A stretch of DNA of 64,000 nucleotides from JACJYM01 sp965230495. Its GTDB lineage: Bacteria > Bacteroidota > Bacteroidia > Chitinophagales > Saprospiraceae. The translations under genes and the position numbers were made by a program. Below are positions 26,182 through 35,903 of this stretch, piece after piece. Location: assembly GCA_965230495.1 (NCBI GenBank), contig OZ246004.1, positions 2,976,001 through 3,040,000 of the forward strand, in the 5' to 3' direction. The notes beneath the pieces are model-generated. The model worked only from the letters and a program-made list of their open reading frames with translations. It made no database searches and was not told the DNA's origin. Each line of letters begins with the position of its first letter. The stretch's first letter is position 1.

Positions 26182-27249
26182 GTGATCATATTAGGGGTAA
26201 TGTCCGGAAGTTCCTTAGATGGAATAGATTTAATTTGTGTAGACTTCAAAAATGCTTATGAGTACTCGATACTTAACAAAAGTCTAATTCCTTATCCTGA
26301 TCATATTTCTTCTTTACTAGCCGATATACTCTACGGCGAATTAGATCAGTATTTTCAAAAGCAAGCCCTTTACAGTAAGTTTATAGCTAATACAATCTTA
26401 CAATATATCGATACTCATAATTTAAAGATAGATAAAATAGCATCTCATGGACATACCTTAGTACACAATCCTCCCTTCGGGTATTCTGTTCAAATAGGGG
26501 ATGGAGCCATTATTTCGGCAATAACAGGAATAGATACTATATGTGATTTTCGCACACAAGACGTTACACTTGGAGGACAAGGAGCCCCTATAGTTCCTAT
26601 TCTGGAAAAGGAGCTTTTTAATGAATATAAGCTCTTTTTAAATTTGGGTGGCATCGCCAATCTTTCCTATCATAAATCTAGTAAAGAAATTTTTGCTTTT
26701 GATGTATGTGCGTGTAATCAAGTATTAAATCATTTTTCTCTTAAACTTGACAAAGAGTTCGATGATAAAGGCTCTCTTGCCGCATCTGGAAAGTTTGATG
26801 ATTCCCTTTATCATTTTTTAGATCAACATCCATATTATATTAAAGATTATCCTAAAACATTGGATAATCAATACGTCTACAGTGAATTTATTTATCCTAT
26901 CCCCGATGTAATTCCTAATGAAGATATTCTTCATACTTATTGTCATCTGGTAGCTAAAAAAGTGCACCAAGCTTGTCATAAATTAAGTATACATAATGAA
27001 AAAATACTTTTAACTGGCGGAGGAACACATAATGATTTCTTATTCTCTTTAATAGCGAAAGAGTTGAAAAAGCTGGAAATCGTATGTCTTAAGCCCTCTG
27101 ACGAGCTTATAGATTTTAAAGAAGCTTTACTGATGGCCTACATGGGTTTTCTTTTTTCAATAGACAAAGAAAATACTTTGGCCTCGGCAACAGGTGCTTC
27201 AAGAAATTGGATTTCAGGAGCACTATATAAAGGGACATCACATGCTTAA
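26182..27249 (+). CDS. anmK: Anhydro-N-acetylmuramic acid kinase
   Basis: This 355-residue enzyme of peptidoglycan recycling phosphorylates and opens 1,6-anhydro-MurNAc to MurNAc-6-phosphate. Motifs are LGVMSGSSLDGIDL, SHGHTLVHNPP, TLGGQGAPIVPILEKELF, LNLGGIANLSY and LTGGGTHNDF. The start is a GTG one base after the cytochrome stop. The first ATG lies seven codons in, inside the phosphate-binding motif, so GTG is certain. The end overlaps the next gene by 8 bases. Confidence 0.9.
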   Translation: MIILGVMSGSSLDGIDLICVDFKNAYEYSILNKSLIPYPDHISSLLADILYGELDQYFQKQALYSKFIANTILQYIDTHNLKIDKIASHGHTLVHNPPFGYSVQIGDGAIISAITGIDTICDFRTQDVTLGGQGAPIVPILEKELFNEYKLFLNLGGIANLSYHKSSKEIFAFDVCACNQVLNHFSLKLDKEFDDKGSLAASGKFDDSLYHFLDQHPYYIKDYPKTLDNQYVYSEFIYPIPDVIPNEDILHTYCHLVAKKVHQACHKLSIHNEKILLTGGGTHNDFLFSLIAKELKKLEIVCLKPSDELIDFKEALLMAYMGFLFSIDKENTLASATGASRNWISGALYKGTSHA

Positions 27250-28273
27250 TATTTCAACACCAAAAATACTGGTAACAGGTGGCACCGGCTTTATAGGTTC
27301 ATATATTGTCCGCTACTTGCTCAAAGCTAAGTATCAAAATATTTCTGTCCTCAAAAGACCTAAAAGTGATATTAGTCTCTTAAAAAAGGTAAAAGACCGA
27401 ATTATATTCATTGATGGAGATATAAACGACTCTTATTTCATTCATGAAATAGTTGAAAATTATGACATCATTCTTCATACTGCCGCAGTTGTCTCTTATC
27501 ATCCTAAGTTTTACAAAAACATGTATCGGGTAAATGTTCTCGGAACACAAAATATAATTAATGCTTCCGTACTTCATGGGATAAAAAAATTCGTACACAT
27601 TAGTAGTATTGCGGCATTAGGTCGAGTGAAAAAAGATGAAATAATTAACGAAAGTACTATCTGGCAACAAAGTCCTTATAATACACCTTATGCAAAAACC
27701 AAATACGCCGGAGAAATGGAAGCTTGGAGAGGTCATGCTGAAGGCCTCAATGTTACAATCTTAAATCCTTCGTTTGTGATTGGTGGCGGATTTTGGAGTC
27801 GTTCTTCAATGCAATTACTCACCAAAATAAAAAAGGGATTAAACTTCTATCCTATTGGTGGAAATGGATTCGTCGACGTAAGAGATGTAGCTATCGCAAC
27901 TTTAAAAGCGATGGATGAACAGTTTGATGGAGAACGATTTATTATATCTTCTCAAAACTTGTCTTACAAAGAGCTAATTTCCTCTTTTCAAAATCACCTT
28001 TTTATTTCCAACGAAAAAATAAAACCTCTATCTTCTTGGAAAGCAGAACTTGTAATTTATTTGGAAAAAATACGCTCTCTTTTTTCTTCTGGAGAACCTT
28101 TATTAACCAGAACTTCATACACTAGCTCTTCTTTAATGTCTCGCTATGACCATAACAAATCTATCGAAAAGTTACATATGAAATACAGGCCCTTACTTCA
28201 AACAATAGAAGAAACAAGTGCTTGTTTCAAAAATAGTTTTCAAAAAGGTTACGGTTTATTAAATGTTAATTAG
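27242..28273 (+). CDS. NAD-dependent epimerase/dehydratase-family (extended SDR) protein
   Basis: This protein is about 343 residues from the ATG at 27242; an earlier in-frame ATG would lie inside anmK. It has ILVTGGTGFIGSYIVRYL (cofactor motif), ILHTAAVVSYHP, HISSIAALGRV with the active Ser, and PYAKTKYAGEME with the Tyr-x3-Lys pair. NPSFVIGGGFW is a further family segment. It resembles dihydroflavonol-reductase-like SDRs common in Bacteroidota. The substrate is unknown. It overlaps anmK by 8 bases and converges on mrdA with a 4-base overlap of coding ends. Confidence 0.8.
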   Translation: MLNISTPKILVTGGTGFIGSYIVRYLLKAKYQNISVLKRPKSDISLLKKVKDRIIFIDGDINDSYFIHEIVENYDIILHTAAVVSYHPKFYKNMYRVNVLGTQNIINASVLHGIKKFVHISSIAALGRVKKDEIINESTIWQQSPYNTPYAKTKYAGEMEAWRGHAEGLNVTILNPSFVIGGGFWSRSSMQLLTKIKKGLNFYPIGGNGFVDVRDVAIATLKAMDEQFDGERFIISSQNLSYKELISSFQNHLFISNEKIKPLSSWKAELVIYLEKIRSLFSSGEPLLTRTSYTSSSLMSRYDHNKSIEKLHMKYRPLLQTIEETSACFKNSFQKGYGLLNVN

Positions 28274-30114
28274 GGAGTTATTTTATAATTAGTGATATAT
28301 CTTTCCTGCGGTTTCTTATAAATAGGAATACTGTCATTTATGTACTTTTCAATCACCAAGCCTGCTATTGGGGTGGCTACCTCCGCTCCCCAGCCCGCAT
28401 TTTCAACAAAAACGGCTATGGCTATTTTTGGATTTTCACGTGGGGCAAACCCGAAAAAAACTGAATGGTCTTTGCCATGTGGATTTTGAGAAGTTCCTGT
28501 TTTTCCACATACCCTAAGGTCCTTGATATAAGCTTTTGCTCCCGTACCGTATTTTACTGCTGCTTCCATTCCGTCAATTACCGGGTCAAAATGCAAATAA
28601 TCAATTCCCGTGCTTTTCTTCTCCTTAAAAACATTTGAAATATTAGTATCATCCATGAATCCTTTAACCAAATGTGGGGTAAAATAATGTCCTCGATTAG
28701 CAATTGCTGTTGCCAGATTAGCCATTTGGATTGTGGTGAGTTCTATTTCTCCTTGACCTATACCAAGAGATAAAACATATGAAGATCTCCATCCATTTCT
28801 TTCTTTCCTATATAGCCAATCATAGTACTTTGAAGTAGGAAGATTCCCCTTATTTTCATAAAAAACATCTACCCCTAATTTTTTGCCCAGTCCAAATTTT
28901 TGCAGTGCCTGAATCAACGTGTCCAATCCTATGCCCGGAGTTCTATAACCAAAATGGTCTATAAATTCTCTTATTGTTTGGTAATAATACGTGTTGCAAC
29001 TATGTTGGATAGCTATACCTACATTGTAAGGTGTGGGGTGTATATGACATTTTTGAATGTAATTTCCCTTACTATCTACTTGATATGCTCCATTACAATA
29101 TATTGTTCTGTCCTTGTCTAATAACCCAAATTGCATAGCAATCAAAGAAAAGACAGGTTTAAAAATAGACCCGGGGGGATATTTACTCATTGACGCTCTA
29201 TCTATCAATGGTCTTTTCGTATCAGATAGTAAAGAGTCAATCGCCTTACTTCTATCCTTGTCGAGATTAAGCATATTTGGATCATAAGTAGGAGAACTAA
29301 CCATTGCCAGAATTTCACCAGAAGAAGGTTCTATTGCAACTATAGCTCCTGACTTATTTTTCATCAACTGTTCTGCATATTTTTGCAATTCTATATCAAT
29401 ACCACAAATTATATCTTTACCACTTATAGCCGTTGAATCTAAGCTTCCATTGTCAAAAACACCTATTTCTCTACCCAAATTATCCTTGATTAGATACTTA
29501 ACACCTTTTTCTCCTTTTAAGTCTTTTTCATAGGTTTTTTCTATCCCGCTCGTCCCACAATAGTCACCATAGGTATATCCCTCCTCCTGTATCTGTGTTT
29601 TGTCAACTTCACTTAAATATCCTAAAATATGAGGAGCATGATGATAGGAGTATGACCGTGTTCCTTTTTCTGTGGTTTCAAAGCCCCTGAATTTGTGTAA
29701 ATGCTCTTGGAGTAAATTGTATTTTTCTACACTTATCTTACTCATAAATACAAAAGGTATCGCTTTATGAAACCTTATATCTTCCCAATCTTTTTCTATT
29801 TTTTTACTAAACTCCTCTTTACTTATTTCCAGAATATTGCACAGTAGACTGGTATCCATCTTCGGGTTTAATTGGTTATAGGTTACCAGAATATCATATA
29901 TCGGTTTGTTATAAACCAATAATGAGCCGTTTCGATCATAAATCAGCCCCCGAGAAGGGAAAATTATTTTCTTGTGTAAGGTCGTTTGGCGAGCTAGTTC
30001 TTTATACCTCTTTTCAAAAACCTGAAGTTGTGCCAGTTTACCAATCAACAAAAAAGTCGTTGTTATAATAAAAACGATTATAATATTTCTTCTTGTTCTG
30101 TTGGTCTCTTGCAA
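28270..30114 (-). CDS. mrdA: Penicillin-binding protein 2 (transpeptidase of the elongasome)
   Basis: This 614-residue protein has one N-terminal membrane segment (IIIVFIITTTFLLIG) and a dimerisation domain with the FPSRGLIYDRNG motif. The transpeptidase domain has the catalytic PPGSIFKP (Ser-x2-Lys), QHSCNTYYYQ (SxN) and CGKTGTSQNPHG (KTG). It crosslinks peptidoglycan during cell elongation together with RodA and MreBCD. The only in-frame start is TTG at 30114, six bases after the mreD stop. rodA, which usually follows, is not here. The next gene is an unrelated convergent SDR. Confidence 0.95.
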   Translation of the reverse strand: MQETNRTRRNIIIVFIITTTFLLIGKLAQLQVFEKRYKELARQTTLHKKIIFPSRGLIYDRNGSLLVYNKPIYDILVTYNQLNPKMDTSLLCNILEISKEEFSKKIEKDWEDIRFHKAIPFVFMSKISVEKYNLLQEHLHKFRGFETTEKGTRSYSYHHAPHILGYLSEVDKTQIQEEGYTYGDYCGTSGIEKTYEKDLKGEKGVKYLIKDNLGREIGVFDNGSLDSTAISGKDIICGIDIELQKYAEQLMKNKSGAIVAIEPSSGEILAMVSSPTYDPNMLNLDKDRSKAIDSLLSDTKRPLIDRASMSKYPPGSIFKPVFSLIAMQFGLLDKDRTIYCNGAYQVDSKGNYIQKCHIHPTPYNVGIAIQHSCNTYYYQTIREFIDHFGYRTPGIGLDTLIQALQKFGLGKKLGVDVFYENKGNLPTSKYYDWLYRKERNGWRSSYVLSLGIGQGEIELTTIQMANLATAIANRGHYFTPHLVKGFMDDTNISNVFKEKKSTGIDYLHFDPVIDGMEAAVKYGTGAKAYIKDLRVCGKTGTSQNPHGKDHSVFFGFAPRENPKIAIAVFVENAGWGAEVATPIAGLVIEKYINDSIPIYKKPQERYITNYKITP

Positions 30115-30120
30115 ACTTCT

Positions 30121-30636
30121 TTACTTTGGTCTTACAATAAACATAAAAACGAACACCAGCAGAGCCGAAGCGATAAGACTCAACATGGTATTGATCGTAA
30201 TCTCAAATAAATATACTAACGAAAAACTCTCCAATCCAAAATAAAACGCAAGGTGTATAAAAAGTAATATAATTGAATAAGATGCAAACCATAAAAAGCC
30301 AAAAGAATTAATTGTTGGTACATCTTCAATCTTGTACCCTTCATAAGGTGATAGTATTTTGAGTATAAAACTTCTACAGTATGCCATTAATACCAATGCT
30401 CCTGCATGAATACCGAGAGAATCATAAAATATATCGATTCCTAATCCATACAAAAAAGCAAGTAGAAGTAGCGTATACCTCGAAAAATTAACAGGAAACA
30501 ATAGTATGAACAATGGGTATATAATCAAATGAATAAATCCAATTTCGCCTATAGCAAGCGGTATCCTTTTCAGTATTACTACCTGAATAAGGAACAAAAA
30601 TATTCCCAACAGAATCGTTCTTGCTATTTTATTCAT
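30121..30636 (-). CDS. mreD: Rod shape-determining membrane protein MreD
   Basis: This 171-residue integral membrane protein has about five hydrophobic helices (for example ILLGIFLFLIQVVIL and LLLAFLYGLGIDIFYDSLG). The LGIDIFYDSLGIHAG segment near residue 65 is a typical MreD feature in Bacteroidota. It belongs to the elongasome scaffold between mreC and mrdA. Its start overlaps the mreC end by 8 bases. Confidence 0.9.
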   Translation of the reverse strand: MNKIARTILLGIFLFLIQVVILKRIPLAIGEIGFIHLIIYPLFILLFPVNFSRYTLLLLAFLYGLGIDIFYDSLGIHAGALVLMAYCRSFILKILSPYEGYKIEDVPTINSFGFLWFASYSIILLFIHLAFYFGLESFSLVYLFEITINTMLSLIASALLVFVFMFIVRPK

Positions 30637-31435
30637 CTAACTCAATTGCTCGTTGAAACTCTTTGAGGTTATTTTTTATTGCATATACTGTTTTTGTCTT
30701 AATCGGGTCATTTAAAAGTTTTACTTCAATATTGTAATTACTGCTCCCTCTATCAACAGAAAAGTCTGAAACAGTCCCTACGGGAATATTTTTGGGGAAA
30801 ATTGTTGAATATCCACTTGTTACCACAGTATCTCCTCTTCGCAAATCAATATGCTTCGGAATCGATGTCAGATTCATCTGCTGAGATAGATAGCCAGACC
30901 AAATTAAACTACCGAAAGCTCCTGATTTCTTCAAAGCACAGCTGATTTTACTTTGAGAATGTAAAATGCTTATCACCCTTGCATAATGTGGATTCACTTC
31001 TTTTACAATTCCTATAATTCCTGTCGATGAAATCACTCCCATATCCATTTCAATCCCATCATTTTCTCCTTTACATAGAGTTAAATAGTTATTTCTCAAA
31101 TGAATGGTATTATTACAAACATAGCTAGGTATTAACTCATATTGGTTCGATAAACTATCTTCAGCAAGTTCTTCTATTAGGTCTGCTTTGATAAGTCTTT
31201 GAAGTAAAGACGCATTTTCAGCTATTAGGCTATCATTTGCTTCTTCTAGATGAATATAATTATTTACCTTATCCACCCTTCTTTCAAGGTAATCGGCAAA
31301 AAGAGAAGTGCTGTTTTGCCAGATGGATTTTTGGCTAGCATTATTACTTATAATTAAATAAAAGCAAATAATTTCCAGCGAAATAAATAGAATATGAATT
31401 CCATATTTAACTATTAATGCTATGAAATTTTGCAT
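30629..31435 (-). CDS. mreC: Rod shape-determining protein MreC
   Basis: This 268-residue protein has one membrane anchor (YGIHILFISLEIICFYLII). A coiled-coil follows (SLFADYLERRVDKVNNYIHLEEANDSL and onwards), then the beta-rich MreC domain with GVISSTGIIGIVKEVNPHYARVISIL and RRGDTVVTSGYSTIFPKNIPVG. It bridges MreB and PBP2 in the periplasm. It lies 17 bases after mreB. Confidence 0.95.
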   Translation of the reverse strand: MQNFIALIVKYGIHILFISLEIICFYLIISNNASQKSIWQNSTSLFADYLERRVDKVNNYIHLEEANDSLIAENASLLQRLIKADLIEELAEDSLSNQYELIPSYVCNNTIHLRNNYLTLCKGENDGIEMDMGVISSTGIIGIVKEVNPHYARVISILHSQSKISCALKKSGAFGSLIWSGYLSQQMNLTSIPKHIDLRRGDTVVTSGYSTIFPKNIPVGTVSDFSVDRGSSNYNIEVKLLNDPIKTKTVYAIKNNLKEFQRAIELDE

Positions 31436-31452
31436 TTACATATTTGTCTTGT

Positions 31453-32481
31453 CTACAGATTTCCTCGGCTTATTAGAAAAGAATACTTATCTGTATTAGC
31501 TAGAGCTATACCTGTTCCTCTAACCACTGCTCGCAAAGGGTCTTCTGCCACATGCACTTGCAGCTTACTTTTCTTAGATAATCTAATGTCCAGACCTCTT
31601 AATAGGGCTCCTCCTCCCGTCAGGTAAATTCCTGTTCTATAAATATCTGAAGCCAATTCCGGAGGAGTATCTTCTAGTGCTTTTAATACCGCTTCTTCTA
31701 TTTTACTTACGGAATTATCAAGGGCTTCTGCAATTTCCACGTGATTAGTATATACCTGCTTTGGAATCCCTGTTAGCAAGTCTCTACCATTTACAGCATA
31801 TTTTTCGGGAGGGTTTTCCAAGTCAGGAATTGCCGCTCCAACATTAATCTTTATTTGCTCTGCTGTCCTTTCTCCAATAAGGATATTATGTTTTCGTTTC
31901 ATGTAGTCAATAATATCCATCGTAAACTCATCTCCTGCCGTTCGAATAGACTGGTCCGCTACAATACCGGATAAAGCAATCACCGCTATTTCTGTCGTTC
32001 CTCCTCCGATATCTATGATCATATTACCAACAGGTTCTTGTACATCAAGTCCAATTCCCAAAGCAGCAGCCATTGGTTCATGAATCAAGTACGTTTCTTT
32101 CGAATCCACATGATCCGCCGAATCGAAAACAGCTCTCTTTTCTACTTCAGTAATACCACTCGGAATACAAATCACCATCTTGAGGTGAGTAAAGAATTTT
32201 CTCTTTTCTCCTATCATATTAATTAAGCCCTGAATAAGGTATTCAGCAGCTTGAAAATCAGCAATAACCCCATCTTTTAAGGGTCTAACTGTTCTTATGT
32301 CATCATGTGTCTTCTCATGCATCTGCATTGCCTTGCTACCTACAGCAATTACCTCCGAAGGTCTTTTCATTGCTACAATTGACGGTTCGTCAACTACTAC
32401 TTTACCATTTTCAATAATAACAGTATTCGCCGTTCCGAGATCAATAGCTAGTTCTTGGGTAAAGAAACTTAAAAATCTCAT
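31453..32481 (-). CDS. mreB: Rod shape-determining actin-like protein MreB
   Basis: This 342-residue actin homologue starts at MRFLSFFTQELAIDLG (ATG at 32481). A frame extension of 16 codons upstream is not conserved-looking. Phosphate-binding motifs are AIDLGTANT and MIIDIGGGTTEIAVIAL. The adenosine region is ATP-type with YLTGGGALLRGLD. The short amphipathic N-terminus fits membrane binding. It positions the elongasome and is the first gene of mreB-mreC-mreD-mrdA. Confidence 0.95.
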   Translation of the reverse strand: MRFLSFFTQELAIDLGTANTVIIENGKVVVDEPSIVAMKRPSEVIAVGSKAMQMHEKTHDDIRTVRPLKDGVIADFQAAEYLIQGLINMIGEKRKFFTHLKMVICIPSGITEVEKRAVFDSADHVDSKETYLIHEPMAAALGIGLDVQEPVGNMIIDIGGGTTEIAVIALSGIVADQSIRTAGDEFTMDIIDYMKRKHNILIGERTAEQIKINVGAAIPDLENPPEKYAVNGRDLLTGIPKQVYTNHVEIAEALDNSVSKIEEAVLKALEDTPPELASDIYRTGIYLTGGGALLRGLDIRLSKKSKLQVHVAEDPLRAVVRGTGIALANTDKYSFLISRGNL

Positions 32482-32556
32482 TGATTCTTTTTGTATATAA
32501 ACATTTATAATTCTTAAAATATATGGCAATAATCGTGCCTGAATATTGTCTTCATC

Positions 32557-33837
32557 TTAGGCAACTATCACTTCCGTCATTAAGTTCCTGTCAAAGTACT
32601 TTTCCGCAAGCGACATTATATCTTTTTTAGTTGTATTTCTAATTTTATTGATCATCTCATTATAATAATCAATGGTCATTTCATTATTCTCAATCATCTT
32701 TAGAAATGATCCTATATTAAACGGTCCATCCATTAAATTTAAGACCCGTCCCATTATATAATTTTTTACCATTCCCAATTCCTGATCCGAAACAGGAACC
32801 TTTCTCAGAGTCTCCATTTCCATATAAATAGCTTCCGTTACCTGTATTAAGTTTTCGGGATTTAAATCCGTACTCACATAAAAATAACCGTCTTTTACCA
32901 ACTGATCAGTAAACGAATAAATATTATAGGTATATCCCTTTTTTTCTCGAATATTATTCATCAGTCTAGATCCAAAATAACCTCCAAACAACATATTCAA
33001 CACATAAAAAGAGCTATTATCATTATGATTTCGTGTAAACAGTTTTCTCCCAATTCTCAACGAAGCTTGATGTTTATTCTTGCCATCATATTTATATGTT
33101 CCTGATTTGTTCTCAGGTTCTAAAATATTTGAATATGAAGAAGATACTCCTTCTCTTTTTCCAAACTTATTGTTTAATGTTGATCTAAGGTCTTTATTTA
33201 TTTTTCCGGTAACAATAATCTTGCACTTTTGGGGAGTAATATTGTTTAGGTAATGATCTCTTACATCCTCTATAAATATGGAATCAATATCTAGTAAAGA
33301 TGTATTATGGCCATAGGGATGATGTTCTCCGAAAATAAGAGCAGTATGTTCTCTGTAAGCTACCACATCATTATTCGAAATATCTTGATTGAGTTTTTCC
33401 TTAGCCTTTCTTTTAAATTTTTCCAATTCATCCTCATCAAATATTGGGTTATAAACCATCTCTTCGACTAAATCCAGCACCGGTTTCATAAACTTATTGA
33501 GAACAATAAAGCTAATATAAACGGTATCTAAGTTGGAAGCTACTTTGATCGAAACTCCGTAAAAATCTAACTTTTCCTCAATTTCATAGCTTTTGTGAAA
33601 TTGTGTGTGGCTCCGAATCATTTTTGCAGTGGATCGTGCTGCAAACCATTTTTTTTCAAATCTTCTACCCGCTTCAAAAACGATATCTAGTTTCATTACT
33701 TCTTGGGTCCCTATATCACACTCTGTAATCTTTATCCCATTATCTAAATGATAGTTTCTAACCCGTGGAAGAGGCATCATCTCCAATTGTCCAATCTTAG
33801 GACCTTTCTTTCTATTTACTGCTAACTTATTCTCCAA
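32557..33837 (-). CDS. M16-family peptidase homologue without zinc motif (R/Y-type subunit)
   Basis: This 426-residue protein has the two-lobed M16 layout. Where active members have HxxEH (about residue 65), it reads STAKMIRSHTQFHKS, so the zinc ligands are missing. The C-terminal lobe has MNNIREKKGYTYNIYSF, the Arg...Tyr pair typical of the non-catalytic partner in two-subunit M16 enzymes. The family N-terminus (NRKKGPKIG) implies a TTG start at 33837. The catalytic partner is not adjacent, which is unusual. It lies 75 bases upstream of mreB. Confidence 0.8.
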   Translation of the reverse strand: MENKLAVNRKKGPKIGQLEMMPLPRVRNYHLDNGIKITECDIGTQEVMKLDIVFEAGRRFEKKWFAARSTAKMIRSHTQFHKSYEIEEKLDFYGVSIKVASNLDTVYISFIVLNKFMKPVLDLVEEMVYNPIFDEDELEKFKRKAKEKLNQDISNNDVVAYREHTALIFGEHHPYGHNTSLLDIDSIFIEDVRDHYLNNITPQKCKIIVTGKINKDLRSTLNNKFGKREGVSSSYSNILEPENKSGTYKYDGKNKHQASLRIGRKLFTRNHNDNSSFYVLNMLFGGYFGSRLMNNIREKKGYTYNIYSFTDQLVKDGYFYVSTDLNPENLIQVTEAIYMEMETLRKVPVSDQELGMVKNYIMGRVLNLMDGPFNIGSFLKMIENNEMTIDYYNEMINKIRNTTKKDIMSLAEKYFDRNLMTEVIVA

Positions 33838-33996
33838 AATTGTTCCTGATAATCGTTTATTGCTTTCCTCTTAACGAGTATTTTCTTCTCTAAAACATTT
33901 CCTAAGAAGAATTCAAAAGCTAAAGTAGACATTTCTTATAGTTCCTTCCTTTGCCAGCTTATTTTAATTCGTGTGAAAATTACGACCAATAATTTC

Positions 33997-34004
33997 TATT
34001 TTTG
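33997..34004 (+). promoter_or_regulatory. Promoter -7 box for dnaN
   Basis: TATTTTTG matches the Bacteroidota -7 consensus TAnnTTTG exactly and ends 30 bases before the dnaN ATG. No strong -33 TTG is found at the right distance. It lies in the 197-base divergent gap between the M16 gene and dnaN. Confidence 0.5.
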
Positions 34005-34034
34005 TTCTTTGATCAATAAAGAAAAAATCTAGAT

Positions 34035-35150
34035 ATGAAATTTGAGGTGTCATCATCCGATTTGTTAAAGAGTCTAAACTTGGCTTATTCGACCATTAGC
34101 CCAAATCCTTTGCTTCCTATTACAGAAGATTTCCTCTTAATACTTGATGAAAATGACCTAACCATTAAAGCGACCAATCTTGATGTCACCATTACCACTC
34201 ACATGGAAGTAAATGGATCCGAAAGCGGCTCTGTAGCCATTCCTGCAAAAATGTTTTATGAAACACTTCGAGCTCTTCCAGATCAACCAGTAAGCATCGA
34301 AGTAAACAGTGAAAATTTCGGTATAAAGCTCAATTCTTCTTATGGTGTTTATAGATTGTCTGGAGATAATCCAAATGAATTCCCTGAAGAAGCGGACAAA
34401 ATCGACGCTGAAAGTTTTACTATTCCGGCCGATAAACTTGCCAAAGCTTTTTCGAAAACAGTCTTTGCAGCAAGTACCGACGACATGAAAATAAACATGA
34501 ATGGTGTTTTTCTTCAGATAGATTATAATAAAGTGATTTTCGTAGCTTCAGATGGCCATAAACTAGTTAAATATACTTTCGGTAATATTAATACAGAGGT
34601 TAACAATTCCTTTATAATGCCTAGAAAATGTATTCAGATAACACAAAAGGCATTGTCCGGAGATAACGATGTTACGGTACATTTCAACAAGAAAAATGCA
34701 TTCTTTGATATTGATGGAACTCAGATCACTTGTAGGTTAATAGATGCCAAATTCCCCGATTACAATGCTGTAATACCTGTTGATAATCCTTTGGTTTTAT
34801 CTATAAGTAGAAGAGATTTCCAAAACGCATTGAAGAGATTGTCCATATATTCCAATCAAAGTACGTATCAGGTGATATTAAACATAAGTGAAAATAGCCT
34901 CACCATGTCGGCGAAAGATTTAGATTTTTCCAACGAGGCTACCGAACAAATGCATTGTAAATACGAAGGAGATCCTTTGATGATAGGTTTTAATGCCAAA
35001 TTTGTTATTGAAATGCTCAATGTTATGGAAACGGATGAGGTCATTATTAACATGTCAGCTCCTAACAGGGCTGGAATTATGATTCCGGGAGATGAGCCGG
35101 ATGATGAAAATCTGATGATGCTCGTCATGCCTATTATGATGAACAACTAG
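34035..35150 (+). CDS. dnaN: DNA polymerase III beta subunit (sliding clamp)
   Basis: This 371-residue protein has the three-domain clamp layout. N-terminal MKFEVSSSDLLKSL is followed by SPNPLLPITEDFLL. GVFLQIDYNKVIFVASDGHKLVKY and PRKCIQITQKAL lie in domain 2, and the C-terminus ends LVMPIMMNN, the conserved PMR/L-type tail. It encircles DNA and tethers the replicative polymerase. It is not next to dnaA here. nadD follows after 26 bases. Confidence 0.95.
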   Translation: MKFEVSSSDLLKSLNLAYSTISPNPLLPITEDFLLILDENDLTIKATNLDVTITTHMEVNGSESGSVAIPAKMFYETLRALPDQPVSIEVNSENFGIKLNSSYGVYRLSGDNPNEFPEEADKIDAESFTIPADKLAKAFSKTVFAASTDDMKINMNGVFLQIDYNKVIFVASDGHKLVKYTFGNINTEVNNSFIMPRKCIQITQKALSGDNDVTVHFNKKNAFFDIDGTQITCRLIDAKFPDYNAVIPVDNPLVLSISRRDFQNALKRLSIYSNQSTYQVILNISENSLTMSAKDLDFSNEATEQMHCKYEGDPLMIGFNAKFVIEMLNVMETDEVIINMSAPNRAGIMIPGDEPDDENLMMLVMPIMMNN

Positions 35151-35176
35151 GATACATCCTAACCTTTTCTCACCAT

Positions 35177-35749
35177 ATGAAAATAGGTCTTTTTTTTGGG
35201 TCTTTTAATCCTGTGCATGTAGGTCACATGATTATAGCCAACCATATGGTGCAACATACTGATCTTAAAGAAGTATGGTTGGTAGTAACACCTCACAATC
35301 CTTTTAAGAAAAAGATTTCTCTTGCCAATGATCATGATAGACTACATCTTGTAAATCTTGCTATCGGAGATAATCATAGTCTTAAAGCTTCAAATATTGA
35401 GTTTTCTCTTCCCAAGCCCTCCTACACTATTGATACTTTGACATATTTAAAAGAAAGGAATCCTTCTCATGAATATGTTCTTTTAATGGGTGGTGATAAT
35501 CTGGCCACTTTTCATAAATGGAAGAATTACGAGACTATCTTGAATAATCACGAAATATATGTGTATCGCCGCCCTAATTATGAGCTTGGTGATTTACAAA
35601 GTCACCCTAAGGTTCTCTTGGTGGAAGCACCGCTAATGCATATTTCGGCCAGCTTTATCCGACAGTCTATTAAAAACAAAAAATCGGTACAATATCTGGT
35701 TCCTGATAAAGTATTTGAATATCTGGACAACTCTACCCTTTATAAATAG
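35177..35749 (+). CDS. nadD: Nicotinate-nucleotide adenylyltransferase
   Basis: This 190-residue nucleotidyltransferase of NAD synthesis joins NaMN and ATP to NaAD. The motif GLFFGSFNPVHVGHMIIANH holds the GSFNPxHxGH site. WLVVTPHNPFKKK and the C-terminal HISASFIRQSIKNKKSVQYLVPD (SxTxIR equivalent) are standard. It is probably cotranscribed with dnaN. Confidence 0.95.
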   Translation: MKIGLFFGSFNPVHVGHMIIANHMVQHTDLKEVWLVVTPHNPFKKKISLANDHDRLHLVNLAIGDNHSLKASNIEFSLPKPSYTIDTLTYLKERNPSHEYVLLMGGDNLATFHKWKNYETILNNHEIYVYRRPNYELGDLQSHPKVLLVEAPLMHISASFIRQSIKNKKSVQYLVPDKVFEYLDNSTLYK

Positions 35750-35903
35750 GAATTACACACAATAAAACATTGATTTATTCTGTTACTTCTTTCCATTTTA
35801 TGAGGTCAAAAAACTTAAATTTTGGATGCTTTTGACTCTTTTTAGGTTTCTTATTAATTGAACAATTATCTTGCAATAACTTATTCAAATTACGATAGAA
35901 CAA

